A stretch of 64,000 bases of DNA from an uncultured Pelagibacteraceae bacterium (GTDB lineage: Bacteria; Pseudomonadota; Alphaproteobacteria; Pelagibacterales; Pelagibacteraceae). The position numbers were made by a program, and so were the translations under genes. Positions 10,467 to 21,696 of the stretch are shown here, one piece after another (position 1 is the stretch's first letter; the number at the start of each line of letters is the position of its first letter). The stretch covers positions 59,906 to 123,905 of the forward strand of contig CACJFJ010000003.1 of the NCBI GenBank assembly GCA_902592675.1. Reading direction: 5' to 3'. Under the pieces are notes generated by a model. The model ran no database searches. It had not been told where the DNA came from and saw only the letters and a program-made list of their open reading frames with translations.

Positions 10467-11447
10467 ATGAAGTTAATAACAAAAATTTTAATTTTAAATT
10501 TTTTCGTAATTACAAATTTTTTCTATTTCAAAAATTCATTCGCAGATAACCATAATTTTTATGAAATTTTAGAACAACTGCAAAATGATATTAAAACTTT
10601 AGAAAAAGCAGTGTACTCAGGTTCAATTCAAATAGACAATAATAATTATAATTCAGGATCTAGTAGCAATTCTGAAGATGTTTTAACTAGACATTTATTG
10701 AAGCTTTCTGAAATTGAAAATCAATTTCAACAACTTACTAATAAATTTGAGGAAATAAATTTTAAACTTGATAAATTGTCTAATCGAATGTCAAAGGTTC
10801 AAGCCGATAATCAAATGCGATTTCAAAATCTTGAAAGTGGCTTGCCGATCGATGAAACAAAAAAATTAACTAAAAAAAAAAAATCTAAGGATGATGTTTT
10901 ACCAGGGAGTTCTCAGCCTCAAGATTTAGGCTCAATATCTTATAAAGATTCTAATACAAACGAAACTAACCAACAAACTCAATCAATTGATACTACAGCT
11001 ACAATAGTTACAGAAACTTTTCAGGCAGAAGAAAAAATTCTCCCAGACGCAACACCTAATAAGCAATATGAATTTGCAACAAGTTTTTTAAAAGTTGGTG
11101 ATTATAGTACAGCCGAAAGAGCGTTTAGAGAGTTCGTGCAAACAAATCCAGATCATGATCTTGCTGGTAATGCTCAATATTGGTACGCAGAAACTTTTAG
11201 AATTAGACAACTTTACACAGATGCAGCATCAGCATATTTAGAGGGGTATCAAAAATACCCTAAGGGAGAAAAAGCCCCTATTAATTTATTGAAGCTTGGA
11301 GTTTCTATGGTTCAGATTGGAGAAAAAGATCAGGGTTGTAAAATGATCAATGGTGTGCAAAAACAATATCCAGAGGCAAATCAATCAGTGATCCAAAAAG
11401 CTAAATATGAGTCTCAAAAATTTGAGTGTAAAAATCAAAATTCCTAA
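10467..11447 (+). CDS. cpoB: CpoB/YbgF TPR periplasmic protein
   Basis: Signal peptide, coiled coil, YEFATSFLKVGDYSTAERAFREFVQTNPDHDLAGNAQYWYAE; downstream of pal. Confidence 0.9.
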   Translation: MKLITKILILNFFVITNFFYFKNSFADNHNFYEILEQLQNDIKTLEKAVYSGSIQIDNNNYNSGSSSNSEDVLTRHLLKLSEIENQFQQLTNKFEEINFKLDKLSNRMSKVQADNQMRFQNLESGLPIDETKKLTKKKKSKDDVLPGSSQPQDLGSISYKDSNTNETNQQTQSIDTTATIVTETFQAEEKILPDATPNKQYEFATSFLKVGDYSTAERAFREFVQTNPDHDLAGNAQYWYAETFRIRQLYTDAASAYLEGYQKYPKGEKAPINLLKLGVSMVQIGEKDQGCKMINGVQKQYPEANQSVIQKAKYESQKFECKNQNS

Positions 11448-12435
11448 ACTTTTAGAAAATAAGTTAAAAAATAAAAGAATTAGACAAGTTTATAAAAAAT
11501 TCAAAAAATCTTTAGATCTTAATGAAAAATTTGCAGTCGCAGTTTCTGGTGGTCCAGATAGTATGGCTTTAGCATTTTTGTCAAAAATTTATGCTTTAGA
11601 AAGAGAATTGGATATTAAATTTTTTATTATCGATCACAAGTTAAGAGATGAGTCAACTATTGAGGCAGCAAAAGTTAGACAGGTTCTAAAAAAAAACAAT
11701 ATTAATGTAGAAATTTTATCTTGGTCTGGAAGAAGACCTGTCTCAAATATTCAGTCAAAAGCAAGATTTTATCGATATAAATTATTAATTGAAAGATGTA
11801 ATAAATTAGGTATCAGAAACATTTTATTAGGTCATCATCAAGATGATCTATATGAAAATTTTTTTATAAGAATGTTAAGAGGAAGTGGATTAAAAGGCTT
11901 GATATCATTGGACGAAAAAACAAAAGATGGATCAATTAACTTACTAAGACCGTTGTTAAGTCAAAAAAAAAATGATCTAATTTTTATATCGGATTATGTG
12001 TTCAATTTTTATGTTAAAGATCCCTCAAATTATAATGACAAATTTAAAAGAATAACTATACGAAATTTGATTAAAGAACTTCAGAATAATGGTTTAAATA
12101 AAAAAAAATTTATGAAGACATTAAAAAATCTTAAATCTTCAAACAAAGTTGTTGAATTTTATGTAAAAGAAAATTTAAAAAAAAATAGTTTTTTTTCGAA
12201 AAAAAATAAAGACTTAATTTTAAATAAAAATTTTTTTAATCAACCTAACGAAATAGTTTTTAGATCATTATCAGAATCAATTAAAAAAATTGGAGAAAAT
12301 TACTATTTTGTGAGAGGAAAAAAATTAGATAGAATAATTAGTGAGATTGGAAATAATCGGGATTTTAAAGTGACTTTGGGGAGCTGTATAATAAAAAAGG
12401 TTAATGAAACAGTAATTTTAAGCAAAGAATATTGA
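11407..12435 (+). CDS. tilS: tRNA(Ile)-lysidine synthetase TilS
   Basis: AVAVSGGPDSMALAFL PP-loop; LGHHQDDLYENFFIRMLRGSGLKGL. Confidence 0.93.
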   Translation: MSLKNLSVKIKIPKLLENKLKNKRIRQVYKKFKKSLDLNEKFAVAVSGGPDSMALAFLSKIYALERELDIKFFIIDHKLRDESTIEAAKVRQVLKKNNINVEILSWSGRRPVSNIQSKARFYRYKLLIERCNKLGIRNILLGHHQDDLYENFFIRMLRGSGLKGLISLDEKTKDGSINLLRPLLSQKKNDLIFISDYVFNFYVKDPSNYNDKFKRITIRNLIKELQNNGLNKKKFMKTLKNLKSSNKVVEFYVKENLKKNSFFSKKNKDLILNKNFFNQPNEIVFRSLSESIKKIGENYYFVRGKKLDRIISEIGNNRDFKVTLGSCIIKKVNETVILSKEY

Positions 12436-12498
12436 ATAAATCTTAGATTGTTCAAAATTGTCACTTGTTTAATTAAGAATAATTCTTATTTTATACGT

Positions 12499-14406
12499 AT
12501 GAATATGAAAAATATAGCAATGTGGGCTGTGATAGTTTTCTTAACTATAGGTCTTTACAATATGTTTAAAAACCCACAGTCAAATATACGAGGGGGAAAT
12601 AAAGTTATATTTTCAGAATTTCTTACTTCAGTTGACAACGGTGAAGTTTTAAAAGTAGAGATACAGGGAAACAATATTAAGGGCGTCTATTCTAACGGAA
12701 ATAGTTTTACCACTTATTCACCGAACGATCCAAATTTAATTGAAAAACTTTCAGAGAAAGGCGTGAGTATTTCAGCGGCTCCAATAGAAGAAAAAATGCC
12801 ATCTCTTTTTGGTGTATTATTGTCTTGGTTCCCTATGCTTTTACTAATCGCGGTTTGGATCTTCTTTATGAGACAAATGCAAGGTGGTAAAGGTGGAGCA
12901 ATGGGCTTTGGAAGATCAAAAGCAAAAATGATGAATGAGTTAAAAGGTAAAGTAACCTTTAACGATGTAGCTGGGGTTGAAGAGGCAAAAGAGGAAGTAG
13001 AAGAAATTGTTGAATTTTTAAAAGATCCAAAAAAATTTAGTAGGCTTGGAGGAAAAATACCAAGAGGAGCTCTTTTAGTCGGACCTCCAGGTACAGGGAA
13101 AACTTTACTTGCTAGAGCAATAGCTGGAGAGGCCGGTGTGCCTTTTTTTACAATTTCAGGATCAGATTTTGTTGAAATGTTTGTTGGTGTTGGAGCGTCT
13201 AGAGTCAGAGATATGTTTGAACAAGGTAAAAAAAATTCACCATGTATAATTTTTATAGATGAAATCGATGCAGTAGGAAGAAGCAGAGGTGCTGGCCTAG
13301 GTGGAGGAAATGATGAAAGAGAGCAAACACTCAATCAGCTTCTTGTTGAAATGGATGGTTTTGATACCAACGAAGGTGTAATCATAATTGCAGCAACAAA
13401 TAGACCTGATGTTTTAGACCCAGCATTACTAAGACCAGGAAGATTTGACAGACAAGTGGTAGTATCAAATCCAGATATAATTGGCAGGGAAAAGATTTTG
13501 AAAGTTCACGTTAAAAAAATTAAGATGGCTCCTGATGTTAATTTAAGAACTATAGCAAGAGGTACTCCTGGCTTTTCTGGAGCGGATTTAGCAAACTTAG
13601 TTAATGAGGCCGCTTTGTTGGCAGCAAGAAAAAATAAAAGAATTGTGACCTTAAGTGAATTTGAGGAAGCCAAAGATAAAGTAATGATGGGTGCTGAAAG
13701 AAGGTCTATGGTTATGACTGAAGATGAAAAAAAATTGACTGCTTATCATGAGGGTGGACATGCTTTGGTATCATTTAATATGCCAAGTTATGACCCCATT
13801 CATAAAGCAACAATCATTCCAAGAGGAAGGGCTTTGGGTATGGTTATGAATTTACCTGAGAGAGATAAACATGGTTACTCTATTAAATATCTTAAAGCAA
13901 GACTAGCAGTTTGTTTTGGAGGCAGAGTTGCAGAAGAACTTATATTTGGAAAGGACGATATAACAACTGGTGCTGGAGGAGGCACTGGTTCCGATATTAA
14001 CCAAGCTACTCAACTTGCAAGGGCGATGGTTACAAAATATGGAATGAGTGAGGAAATGGGTCCAGTAGAATATGGAGAAAATCAAGAAGAGGTATTTTTA
14101 GGTAGATCAGTAACTCAAACCCAATCTGTATCCGAGGCTGTTGCACAAAAAATTGATAAAGAAATAAGAAAATTAGTCGATGAGGGGTATAACCAAGCAA
14201 AAAAAATATTAACAGAAAAAATTGACGATCTTCATAAGATTGCCAAGGCTTTAATAACATATGAAACTTTATCAGGTGAAGAAATTGAAAATATTATTAA
14301 TAAAAATATATATCCAAAAGATAAAATTCTAGAGAAACCAGAAGATAAGGATGATCAAAGTTCAGCTTTAGGTGCAATGGGCTTAAAACCTAAAATAGTT
14401 CACTAA
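12499..14406 (+). CDS. ftsH: ATP-dependent zinc metalloprotease FtsH (ORF track starts at 12448; ATG 12499 likelier)
   Basis: [29 protein letters not shown] zinc motif. Confidence 0.97.
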   Translation: MNMKNIAMWAVIVFLTIGLYNMFKNPQSNIRGGNKVIFSEFLTSVDNGEVLKVEIQGNNIKGVYSNGNSFTTYSPNDPNLIEKLSEKGVSISAAPIEEKMPSLFGVLLSWFPMLLLIAVWIFFMRQMQGGKGGAMGFGRSKAKMMNELKGKVTFNDVAGVEEAKEEVEEIVEFLKDPKKFSRLGGKIPRGALLVGPPGTGKTLLARAIAGEAGVPFFTISGSDFVEMFVGVGASRVRDMFEQGKKNSPCIIFIDEIDAVGRSRGAGLGGGNDEREQTLNQLLVEMDGFDTNEGVIIIAATNRPDVLDPALLRPGRFDRQVVVSNPDIIGREKILKVHVKKIKMAPDVNLRTIARGTPGFSGADLANLVNEAALLAARKNKRIVTLSEFEEAKDKVMMGAERRSMVMTEDEKKLTAYHEGGHALVSFNMPSYDPIHKATIIPRGRALGMVMNLPERDKHGYSIKYLKARLAVCFGGRVAEELIFGKDDITTGAGGGTGSDINQATQLARAMVTKYGMSEEMGPVEYGENQEEVFLGRSVTQTQSVSEAVAQKIDKEIRKLVDEGYNQAKKILTEKIDDLHKIAKALITYETLSGEEIENIINKNIYPKDKILEKPEDKDDQSSALGAMGLKPKIVH

Positions 14407-14411
14407 AATTA

Positions 14412-15461
14412 ATGACAAGATATTACACAAGAGTGTGTAATTTCTATTATGGGAATAAATCTAAAACATTAGTTAAAGAAAAAAAAACAAAACCTTTAAA
14501 TGGTAATGATAGAATATCTTTTGATAATGTAGAAATAATAACTAGAAATTCAAAAAGAGTTATACCTCTTAAAAATATTAATCTCCTATCACCAAATTTA
14601 AAAAAAAAAATTAAAAAAGATATAAAGATAGTTTCAAAGAAGTGTATCTTTAAGAATCTAACTTTCAATTCTATACCAAATATAATGGGAGTACTTAATG
14701 TGACACCAGACAGTTTTTCAGATGGTGGTAAATATTTTAAAAATAATTTGGCAAAAAAACATTTAAATTATCTTTTTAGATGTGGAGCAAACTTAGTTGA
14801 CATTGGTGGAGAATCTACAAGACCAGGTTCAAAGTCTATAAATTCTGATGTTGAATGGAATAGAATTAAAAAAGTATTAAAAAATATTGATAATAAAAAA
14901 TTCATATCATTAGATACTAGAAAATCAGAAGTTATGGAAAAGGGGATCAAGTATGGTATTAAATTGATTAATGATGTTTCAGGATTGAATTATGATAGAT
15001 CCTCAATTGCTATTTTAAAAAGATACAGAATACCATTTGTACTTCAACATTCACTTGGGAATCCAGATGTAATGCAAAACAATCCTAAATATAAAAATGT
15101 TCTGCTTGATATATATGATTTCTTTGAAAAAAAAATTTCTTACCTTAGAAAGCAAGGAATTCAACATAATAATATAATTTTAGATCCAGGAATAGGTTTT
15201 GGAAAAAATTTGAAACATAATATTACATTAATCAAAGATATATCAATTTTCCATTCTCTTGGATTTCCTATACTACTGGGGATATCAAGAAAAAAATATA
15301 TTAAGGAATTATCTGGTGCAAATGACAGTCCCTATAGAATTGGAGGCACAGTAAGCGCAGCCTTATATTCAATGATGCAGGGTGTACAAATATTAAGAGT
15401 GCATGATGTAAATGAAATTAATCAAAGCATAAAAGTATTTAAAGAATTAATCAAAATTTGA
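14412..15461 (+). CDS. folP: Dihydropteroate synthase with N-terminal extension
   Basis: NIMGVLNVTPDSFSDGGK, DIGGESTRPGS, ILDPGIGFGK. Confidence 0.95.
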   Translation: MTRYYTRVCNFYYGNKSKTLVKEKKTKPLNGNDRISFDNVEIITRNSKRVIPLKNINLLSPNLKKKIKKDIKIVSKKCIFKNLTFNSIPNIMGVLNVTPDSFSDGGKYFKNNLAKKHLNYLFRCGANLVDIGGESTRPGSKSINSDVEWNRIKKVLKNIDNKKFISLDTRKSEVMEKGIKYGIKLINDVSGLNYDRSSIAILKRYRIPFVLQHSLGNPDVMQNNPKYKNVLLDIYDFFEKKISYLRKQGIQHNNIILDPGIGFGKNLKHNITLIKDISIFHSLGFPILLGISRKKYIKELSGANDSPYRIGGTVSAALYSMMQGVQILRVHDVNEINQSIKVFKELIKI

Positions 15462-16786
15462 TGAAATATTTTGGAACAGATGGAATCAGAGGACTAGTTA
15501 ATAGTAAAAACATTAATGGGGATATGTTTTTTAAGTTTGGATTAGCTGCTGGAAAATATTTTACGAATTTAAAAAAAAAAAAACAAACTGCAATAATTGC
15601 TAAAGATACTCGGCTTTCAGGATATACTCTTGAACCAGCTTTGGTATCAGGTTTGGCATCAGCAGGTATGCATGTATACACTTTAGGTCCACTTCCAACT
15701 AACGGCTTAGCGATGTTAACAAAATCTATGAATGCAAATCTCGGTATAATGATAACCGCTTCACATAATTTATTCCATGATAATGGTTTAAAATTATTTG
15801 GCCCTGATGGTTTAAAATTATCTGATAAAATCCAAAAAAAAATAGAGAATCTAATTGATAAAAATATTAGGAAACATTTATCTGAACCGAAGTTTTTAGG
15901 TAGAGTTAAAAGACTTGAGTCTGGAACGGATGATTACATTAAAATTTTAAAAAAAAGAATTCCAAGAAATTTAAGATTAAATAAAATGAAAATAGTTTTG
16001 GATTGTGCTAATGGAGCTGGTTATAAAGCTGCTCCAAAAATGATACAATCTTTAGGTCCAAAATTAATTGTGATTGGAAATAAACCTGATGGTTTCAATA
16101 TAAATAAAAATTGTGGATCTACTTTCCCTTCAAGACTTCAAAGAAGTGTTAAAAAACATAAAGCTGATTTAGGTATTTCACTAGATGGAGATGCAGATAG
16201 AATAATTATGTGTGATGAAAATGGAGTTATAATCGATGGTGATCAAATTATAGCTGCTTTAGCACTTCAGTGGAGAAGAAAGAATATTTTAAAAGGTGGT
16301 GTTGTTGGAACATTAATGTCTAATTACGGACTAGAAAAATTTTTTAAAGCAAAAAAAATTAAATTTATAAGGGCTAATGTGGGAGACAGATACGTTAAAG
16401 AAATAATGCAGAAAAAAAAATTCAATTTAGGCGGAGAACAGTCTGGTCATATTATATTAGGCAAATTTGCTACTACTGGTGATGGCTTGTTAGTTGCTCT
16501 CGAGGTAATTCAAGCTTTAAACAAAAATATAAAAGCAAGTGACTTTTTTAATGTTTTTAAAAAAACTCCACAAGTGTTAAAAAATATCAATTTTAAAAAT
16601 AAAGATATACTTAAAAACCAGTCTGTATTGAGATCTATTAAATGTGCAAAAAAATTGATTAAAGGAGAAGGTAGAATTTTAGTAAGAAAATCTGGAACGG
16701 AAAAAAAAATAAGAGTCATGGCTGAAAGTAAAAATAAAGCTTTGATGAGAGAATGTATTAAGATGATTACAAAAAATATATATTAA
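15461..16786 (+). CDS. glmM: Phosphoglucosamine mutase
   Basis: KYFGTDGIRG, ITASHN, SLDGDADR, RKSGTEKKIRVMAE. Confidence 0.95.
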   Translation: MKYFGTDGIRGLVNSKNINGDMFFKFGLAAGKYFTNLKKKKQTAIIAKDTRLSGYTLEPALVSGLASAGMHVYTLGPLPTNGLAMLTKSMNANLGIMITASHNLFHDNGLKLFGPDGLKLSDKIQKKIENLIDKNIRKHLSEPKFLGRVKRLESGTDDYIKILKKRIPRNLRLNKMKIVLDCANGAGYKAAPKMIQSLGPKLIVIGNKPDGFNINKNCGSTFPSRLQRSVKKHKADLGISLDGDADRIIMCDENGVIIDGDQIIAALALQWRRKNILKGGVVGTLMSNYGLEKFFKAKKIKFIRANVGDRYVKEIMQKKKFNLGGEQSGHIILGKFATTGDGLLVALEVIQALNKNIKASDFFNVFKKTPQVLKNINFKNKDILKNQSVLRSIKCAKKLIKGEGRILVRKSGTEKKIRVMAESKNKALMRECIKMITKNIY

Positions 16787-16787
16787 T

Positions 16788-17600
16788 TTGAAAATTAAAT
16801 CCAAAATTCTAATTATTGCAGGCTCTGATTCATCTGGAGGGGCAGGAATACAAGCTGATATAAAAACAGTTACTAGCTTAGGGTCTTATGCAATGACAGC
16901 TATAACTGCAGTCACCGTACAAAATACTAAAGGAGTAATTTCAGTAGTTCCTATTCCCCCTAAAGAAATTAGGAAACAAATAATTTTCACTGTTAAAGAT
17001 ATTCGACCTGATGTGATAAAAATTGGAATGCTTCATTCATCTAGCGTAGTAGAAGAGGTTTTAAACGCAATTAAAAAGACTAAAATTGATAAAGTTATTT
17101 TAGATCCAGTAATGGTTTCAAAAGGAGGAGTTAAGTTAATAAGTGATAAAGCAATTCGAATTTTAAAAAAGAAATTTTTAAATCAAATAACAATGGTCAC
17201 GCCTAATATACCTGAAGCAGAAGTTTTGACGGGTATGAAAATAAGAAATAAAACTGACATGTTATTAGCAGGGAATAAATTACTTGATCTAGGCGCAAAA
17301 AATGTTTTGATAAAAGGTGGTCATTTTAGAACAAAAAAAGTTTACGATATGTTTTTGAATAAATCAGGATCAAAGATTTTCACAAGTATTCGATATAAAA
17401 CTAGAAATACTCATGGAACTGGATGCACTCTCTCTAGTGCTATTGCTACTTTTTATTCTTGTGGAAAAAGTCTTAAGAAAGCTTGTGAGCTAGGAATTAA
17501 ATATGTAAATTTAGCAATATTAACAAACCCAAAGTATGGAAAAGGTCATGGACCAATTAATCATTTAAACTCAATTAAATTGAAAAATATTTTTGAATAA
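16788..17600 (+). CDS. thiD: Hydroxymethylpyrimidine (phosphate) kinase ThiD (TTG start)
   Basis: [33 protein letters not shown]. Confidence 0.95.
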   Translation: MKIKSKILIIAGSDSSGGAGIQADIKTVTSLGSYAMTAITAVTVQNTKGVISVVPIPPKEIRKQIIFTVKDIRPDVIKIGMLHSSSVVEEVLNAIKKTKIDKVILDPVMVSKGGVKLISDKAIRILKKKFLNQITMVTPNIPEAEVLTGMKIRNKTDMLLAGNKLLDLGAKNVLIKGGHFRTKKVYDMFLNKSGSKIFTSIRYKTRNTHGTGCTLSSAIATFYSCGKSLKKACELGIKYVNLAILTNPKYGKGHGPINHLNSIKLKNIFE

Positions 17601-18892
17601 TGAAAAATGTAGTTGTCGTTGGGTCTCAATGGGGAGATGAAGGAAAAGGTAAAATTGTTGACTGGCTCTCTGAACAAGCAGACATTATCGTAAGATTTCA
17701 AGGAGGACACAATGCAGGTCACACTCTAGTAATTGATGGAGTTACATATAAATTAAGATTACTCCCATCAGGCATTGTTAGAAAAGATAAAGTTTCAATT
17801 ATTGGGAATGGTGTAGTTGTAGATCCATGGGCATTACTAGATGAGATTCAAGAAATCAAGGCCAAAGGAATTCAAATTGATGAAGAAAAATTAATAATTT
17901 CTGAGTCTGCCAATTTAATTTTGCCTTTTCATAGAGAAATGGATGAGATAAGAGAGGACACTGCTGGAAAAAGTAAAATAGGCACTACCAGAAGAGGAAT
18001 CGGGCCAGCTTACGAAGATAAAGTTGGCAGAAGATCAATAAGAGTAATGGATTTAAGATCTGAAAAAAATTTAGATCAAAGATTAGAAACAGTTTTATTG
18101 CATCATAATGCAATTAGAAAAGGATTAGGAAAAAAGATATTTGAAAAAAATCAATTAAAAGAAGATTTGCTTAAAATTGCACCAGAAATTTTGAGATTTT
18201 CTCAACCAGTATGGTCTAAAATCGATCAATTCAAAAAGCAAAAAAAGCGAATTCTTTTTGAAGGTGCTCAAGGAATTTTGCTTGATGTTGATCATGGAAC
18301 TTATCCATTTGTTACATCATCAAACACTGTAGCATCTAGTGCAGCAACAGGTAGCGGTTGTGGCCCAAATTCTATAAATTATGTTTTAGGGATCACAAAA
18401 GCTTATACCACTAGAGTAGGAGAAGGTCCTTTTCCAACAGAATTGAAAAACGAAATAGGAGAATTGTTAGGTAATCGAGGGAAAGAATTTGGGACAGTTA
18501 CAAGTCGTAAAAGAAGATGTGGCTGGTTTGATGGTGTACTTGTAAGACAAACTATAAAAATTTCGGGAATAGATGGAATTGCATTAACTAAACTTGATGT
18601 TTTAGATGAACTTGATGAAATCAAAATTTGTATTCAGTATGATCTTGATGGAAAAAAAATTGATTATTTGCCTGCAGCCGTTGAAGATCAATTAAAGATT
18701 AAACCGATTTTTAAAACATTTCCTGGATGGAAAAGCTCAACAAAAGGCATTAAAAACATAAATGATCTTCCAGATAACGCAAAAAAATATATATTTGCCC
18801 TAGAAGATTTTGTTGGCACCAAGGTATCAAGCGTTTCAACTAGTCCAGAAAGAGAAGATACTATATTGATTGAAAATCCATTTGATGCTTAA
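17600..18892 (+). CDS. purA: Adenylosuccinate synthetase
   Basis: [39 protein letters not shown]. Confidence 0.98.
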   Translation: MKNVVVVGSQWGDEGKGKIVDWLSEQADIIVRFQGGHNAGHTLVIDGVTYKLRLLPSGIVRKDKVSIIGNGVVVDPWALLDEIQEIKAKGIQIDEEKLIISESANLILPFHREMDEIREDTAGKSKIGTTRRGIGPAYEDKVGRRSIRVMDLRSEKNLDQRLETVLLHHNAIRKGLGKKIFEKNQLKEDLLKIAPEILRFSQPVWSKIDQFKKQKKRILFEGAQGILLDVDHGTYPFVTSSNTVASSAATGSGCGPNSINYVLGITKAYTTRVGEGPFPTELKNEIGELLGNRGKEFGTVTSRKRRCGWFDGVLVRQTIKISGIDGIALTKLDVLDELDEIKICIQYDLDGKKIDYLPAAVEDQLKIKPIFKTFPGWKSSTKGIKNINDLPDNAKKYIFALEDFVGTKVSSVSTSPEREDTILIENPFDA

Positions 18893-19788
18893 TTAACCGG
18901 TAATAGGTTTTTAGATTTTGCTAAAAGCAGCATATGTTTCTGTAATTTTTCAAAAGCTTTATTTTCAATTTGCCTAACACGTTCTCTGCTAATTTTATAT
19001 TTTTGGCTTAAATCTTCAAGGGTGGTCGGGTTATCATTTAATCTTCTTGAGTATAATATCTCTTTCTCTCTCTCGTTAAGAACTTTGATCGAATTTTTTA
19101 ACAAATCTTTTCTCTGTTCCATTTCTTCTTGATGTGCAAATTTTAAATCATGATCTAATTCTTTATCAACTAACCAGTCTTGCCACTCATCTCCATCTTC
19201 ACCAACTTGTGTATTTAATGAAAATTCTTTACCAGACAATCTTCGGTTCATCGAAACAACTTCTTCTTCACTTACGTCTAATTTAGAAGCTATTTCATCA
19301 ACATGTTCTTTCTTTAAGTCACCTTCTGTTTGTGGAGCAATCTGATTTTTTAATTTTTTTAGATTAAAAAAAAGTTTTTTCTGAGCAGTAGTAGTTCCAA
19401 TCTTTACTAAACTCCATGATCTGAGTATATATTCTTGTATTGAGGCTTTAATCCACCACATTGCATAGGTTGCTAATCTGAAGCCCTTTTCGGGTTCAAA
19501 TTTTTTTACAGCTTGCATAAGACCCACATTTCCTTCAGAAATCATTTCATTAACAGGCAGGCCATATCCTTTGTAACCCATCGCAATTTTTGCAACTAAC
19601 CTTAGATGGCTAGTTACTAATTTTTCAGCAGACTTAATATTTCCTGTAGTCCTCCAATTTTTTGCTAACATGTATTCTTCCTCAGCATCTAACATCGGGA
19701 ACTTTTTTATTTGATCTAAATATGCAGATAACCCACCCTCATTGGCTATAGTTGGAAGTTTGTTATTTATGTTAGTATTCATAATCAT
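18889..19788 (-). CDS. rpoH: RNA polymerase sigma-32 type factor
   Basis: Sigma-70 region 2 ([40 protein letters not shown]) and region 4 HTH; RpoH-type length. Confidence 0.93.
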   Translation of the reverse strand: MIMNTNINNKLPTIANEGGLSAYLDQIKKFPMLDAEEEYMLAKNWRTTGNIKSAEKLVTSHLRLVAKIAMGYKGYGLPVNEMISEGNVGLMQAVKKFEPEKGFRLATYAMWWIKASIQEYILRSWSLVKIGTTTAQKKLFFNLKKLKNQIAPQTEGDLKKEHVDEIASKLDVSEEEVVSMNRRLSGKEFSLNTQVGEDGDEWQDWLVDKELDHDLKFAHQEEMEQRKDLLKNSIKVLNEREKEILYSRRLNDNPTTLEDLSQKYKISRERVRQIENKAFEKLQKHMLLLAKSKNLLPVN

Positions 19789-19822
19789 TTTATCTAATTA
19801 ATATTTAAATTTTTTCAATATT

Positions 19823-20803
19823 TTATTTATTCGTATTTCTTAGTGTTTTTAAAATAATTTCAAGATCTTTGGGTAAATTTGAATTAAAAAGCATTTTCTC
19901 ATTTTTTTTTGGATGAACAAAACCCAGAACTTTTGCATGTAAAAACTGTCTATTAAGACCTAAAAGTTGCCTTTCTAAGAATGGATCAATATTTTTTATC
20001 CTTTTAAATTTTTTTTTATAAGTACTATCTCCTAAAATACTATTGCCCATGTAATCCATATGAACTCTTATTTGATGTGTTCTGCCTGTCTCTAATTTAC
20101 ACTCTAAAAAACTTAAGGTTGGTGTTTTTTTATTCTCAAAAACCTCGAGAGTTTTATAATTTGTAATCGCAAACTTCCCTTTAGTTTTACTAACTTCCAT
20201 TATTTGTCTATTTCTCGAACTTCTAGTAATTAGAGTTTGTATTTTACCTTGAGAAGGTCTTAGTTTACCCCAAATTAATAATTGATAGACTCTTGATATT
20301 GAGTGGTCATTAAATTGTTTTGACAGATGCTCATGGGTCTGATTATTTTTTGCGATAATAACTAATCCAGATGTATTTTTATCGATTCTGTGGACAATCC
20401 CTGGCCTCAGTTCGTCTCCAATATTGGATAATGAATTATTTTCACGGTTAATTAAAGCATTAACAATCGTATTATCATAATTACCTGCTCCTGGATGCAT
20501 AACAATGCCAGCAGGTTTATTTAAAATGATTAAATCTTCATCCTCATAAATAATATTCAATTTAAAATTATAGGGTTTTAGAGATGTTTTCTTGGGTTCG
20601 GGAATTATTAAACTAATTTTGTCTCCTTCAGATGTTTTTTTAGAGGGGTCAACTATGATTTTATTATTTATCTTTAATTTTTCATCTAAAATTAAATTTT
20701 TAATTCTGGTTCTACTTAAATCACTGGTGTTAGCGTTAATAAACACATCAAGCCTAACATTTTTGTCATTCTCTTTTACAATCAAACTTATTTTTTTTTT
20801 CAT
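19823..20803 (-). CDS. rluD: Pseudouridine synthase, RluD/RluC family
   Basis: S4-like N-terminus, KPAGIVMHPGAGN, VHRIDKNTSGL, GRTHQIRVH. Confidence 0.9.
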   Translation of the reverse strand: MKKKISLIVKENDKNVRLDVFINANTSDLSRTRIKNLILDEKLKINNKIIVDPSKKTSEGDKISLIIPEPKKTSLKPYNFKLNIIYEDEDLIILNKPAGIVMHPGAGNYDNTIVNALINRENNSLSNIGDELRPGIVHRIDKNTSGLVIIAKNNQTHEHLSKQFNDHSISRVYQLLIWGKLRPSQGKIQTLITRSSRNRQIMEVSKTKGKFAITNYKTLEVFENKKTPTLSFLECKLETGRTHQIRVHMDYMGNSILGDSTYKKKFKRIKNIDPFLERQLLGLNRQFLHAKVLGFVHPKKNEKMLFNSNLPKDLEIILKTLRNTNK

Positions 20804-20826
20804 AAAATGATATATTAATATAATAT

Positions 20827-20903
20827 GCGCTTGTAGCTCAACTGGATAGAGCGCCTGACTTCGGATCAGGAGGTTCTGGGTTCGACTCCTAGCAGGCGCA
20901 CCA
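20827..20903 (+). tRNA. tRNA-Arg (anticodon TCG), CCA encoded
   Basis: 77-nt cloverleaf: acceptor GCGCTTG/CAGGCGC, anticodon loop CTTCGGA, T-loop TTCGACT, 3' ACCA. Confidence 0.95.
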
Positions 20904-20904
20904 A

Positions 20905-21696
20905 TTATTCTCCCATATTAATTAAAGTTCCCTTTATGCGTGCTTTTATAAATGAGTAACAAAATAAACCAATACCAAAAATAAAATAGATAAAGCTAAT
21001 TAAGTAAGCATCTTTTAAATTTTCATAATTAATTGACCCATTTAAAAGAATATTTCTTGTTTCATCAAAAATATAAACAAGTGGAAGCCCTTTTGCAATT
21101 GTCTGAAAAAAATCTGGTAGTATCTCGATTGGGTAATATATACATCCTAATGGTGCTAATAAAAATAGCGAAGACCAGGCAATATTTTCAAAAGAGGGGC
21201 CGAATCTCATTAAGCCAGCACTTACAAATAAGCCAAGTGTTATTCCGAACATGTATAAACACAAGAATAAAAAAAATAATGGGAACCCAAGCTTTAAAAT
21301 TGAGACACCAAATAAGGGCGATGTTAGTATAATTGCCGGCACTAAACCTATCAAAGTTCTGATCAAAGCAGTAAAAATAAGCGAAACAACTATTTCTTTA
21401 ATTTTTAGTGGCGCAATAAACAAATTAGTAAAATTTCTGCTCCAAATTTCTTCTAAAAAAAGCATATTGAAACTTATGCTTGTTCTAAAAAGAATATCGT
21501 AAAGAATTGCGCATGTTAGAATTATTCCTAAGGTGTTACTGTAGTAATCACTATAAATTGAAAAAAATTTAGAGATAAAACCCCAAAGTATAATTTGTAT
21601 GGTAGGCCAATAAATTAAATCTAAAATTCTAGGAAATGACCCCTTGATAAGATAAAAATGTCTTAAAAAAAGACCATACATTTTATTAAGGTTCAT
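20905..21696 (-). CDS. ABC-2 type transporter permease
   Basis: Six-TM ABC-2 pattern, adjacent to an ABC ATPase with 4-nt overlap. Confidence 0.85.
   Translation of the reverse strand: MNLNKMYGLFLRHFYLIKGSFPRILDLIYWPTIQIILWGFISKFFSIYSDYYSNTLGIILTCAILYDILFRTSISFNMLFLEEIWSRNFTNLFIAPLKIKEIVVSLIFTALIRTLIGLVPAIILTSPLFGVSILKLGFPLFFLFLCLYMFGITLGLFVSAGLMRFGPSFENIAWSSLFLLAPLGCIYYPIEILPDFFQTIAKGLPLVYIFDETRNILLNGSINYENLKDAYLISFIYFIFGIGLFCYSFIKARIKGTLINMGE

Noticed and set aside
12714-13334. 206-aa minus-strand ORF inside ftsH
   Set aside because: Lies fully antisense to the strongly conserved FtsH AAA domain; low-complexity Ser/Pro composition typical of a shadow ORF
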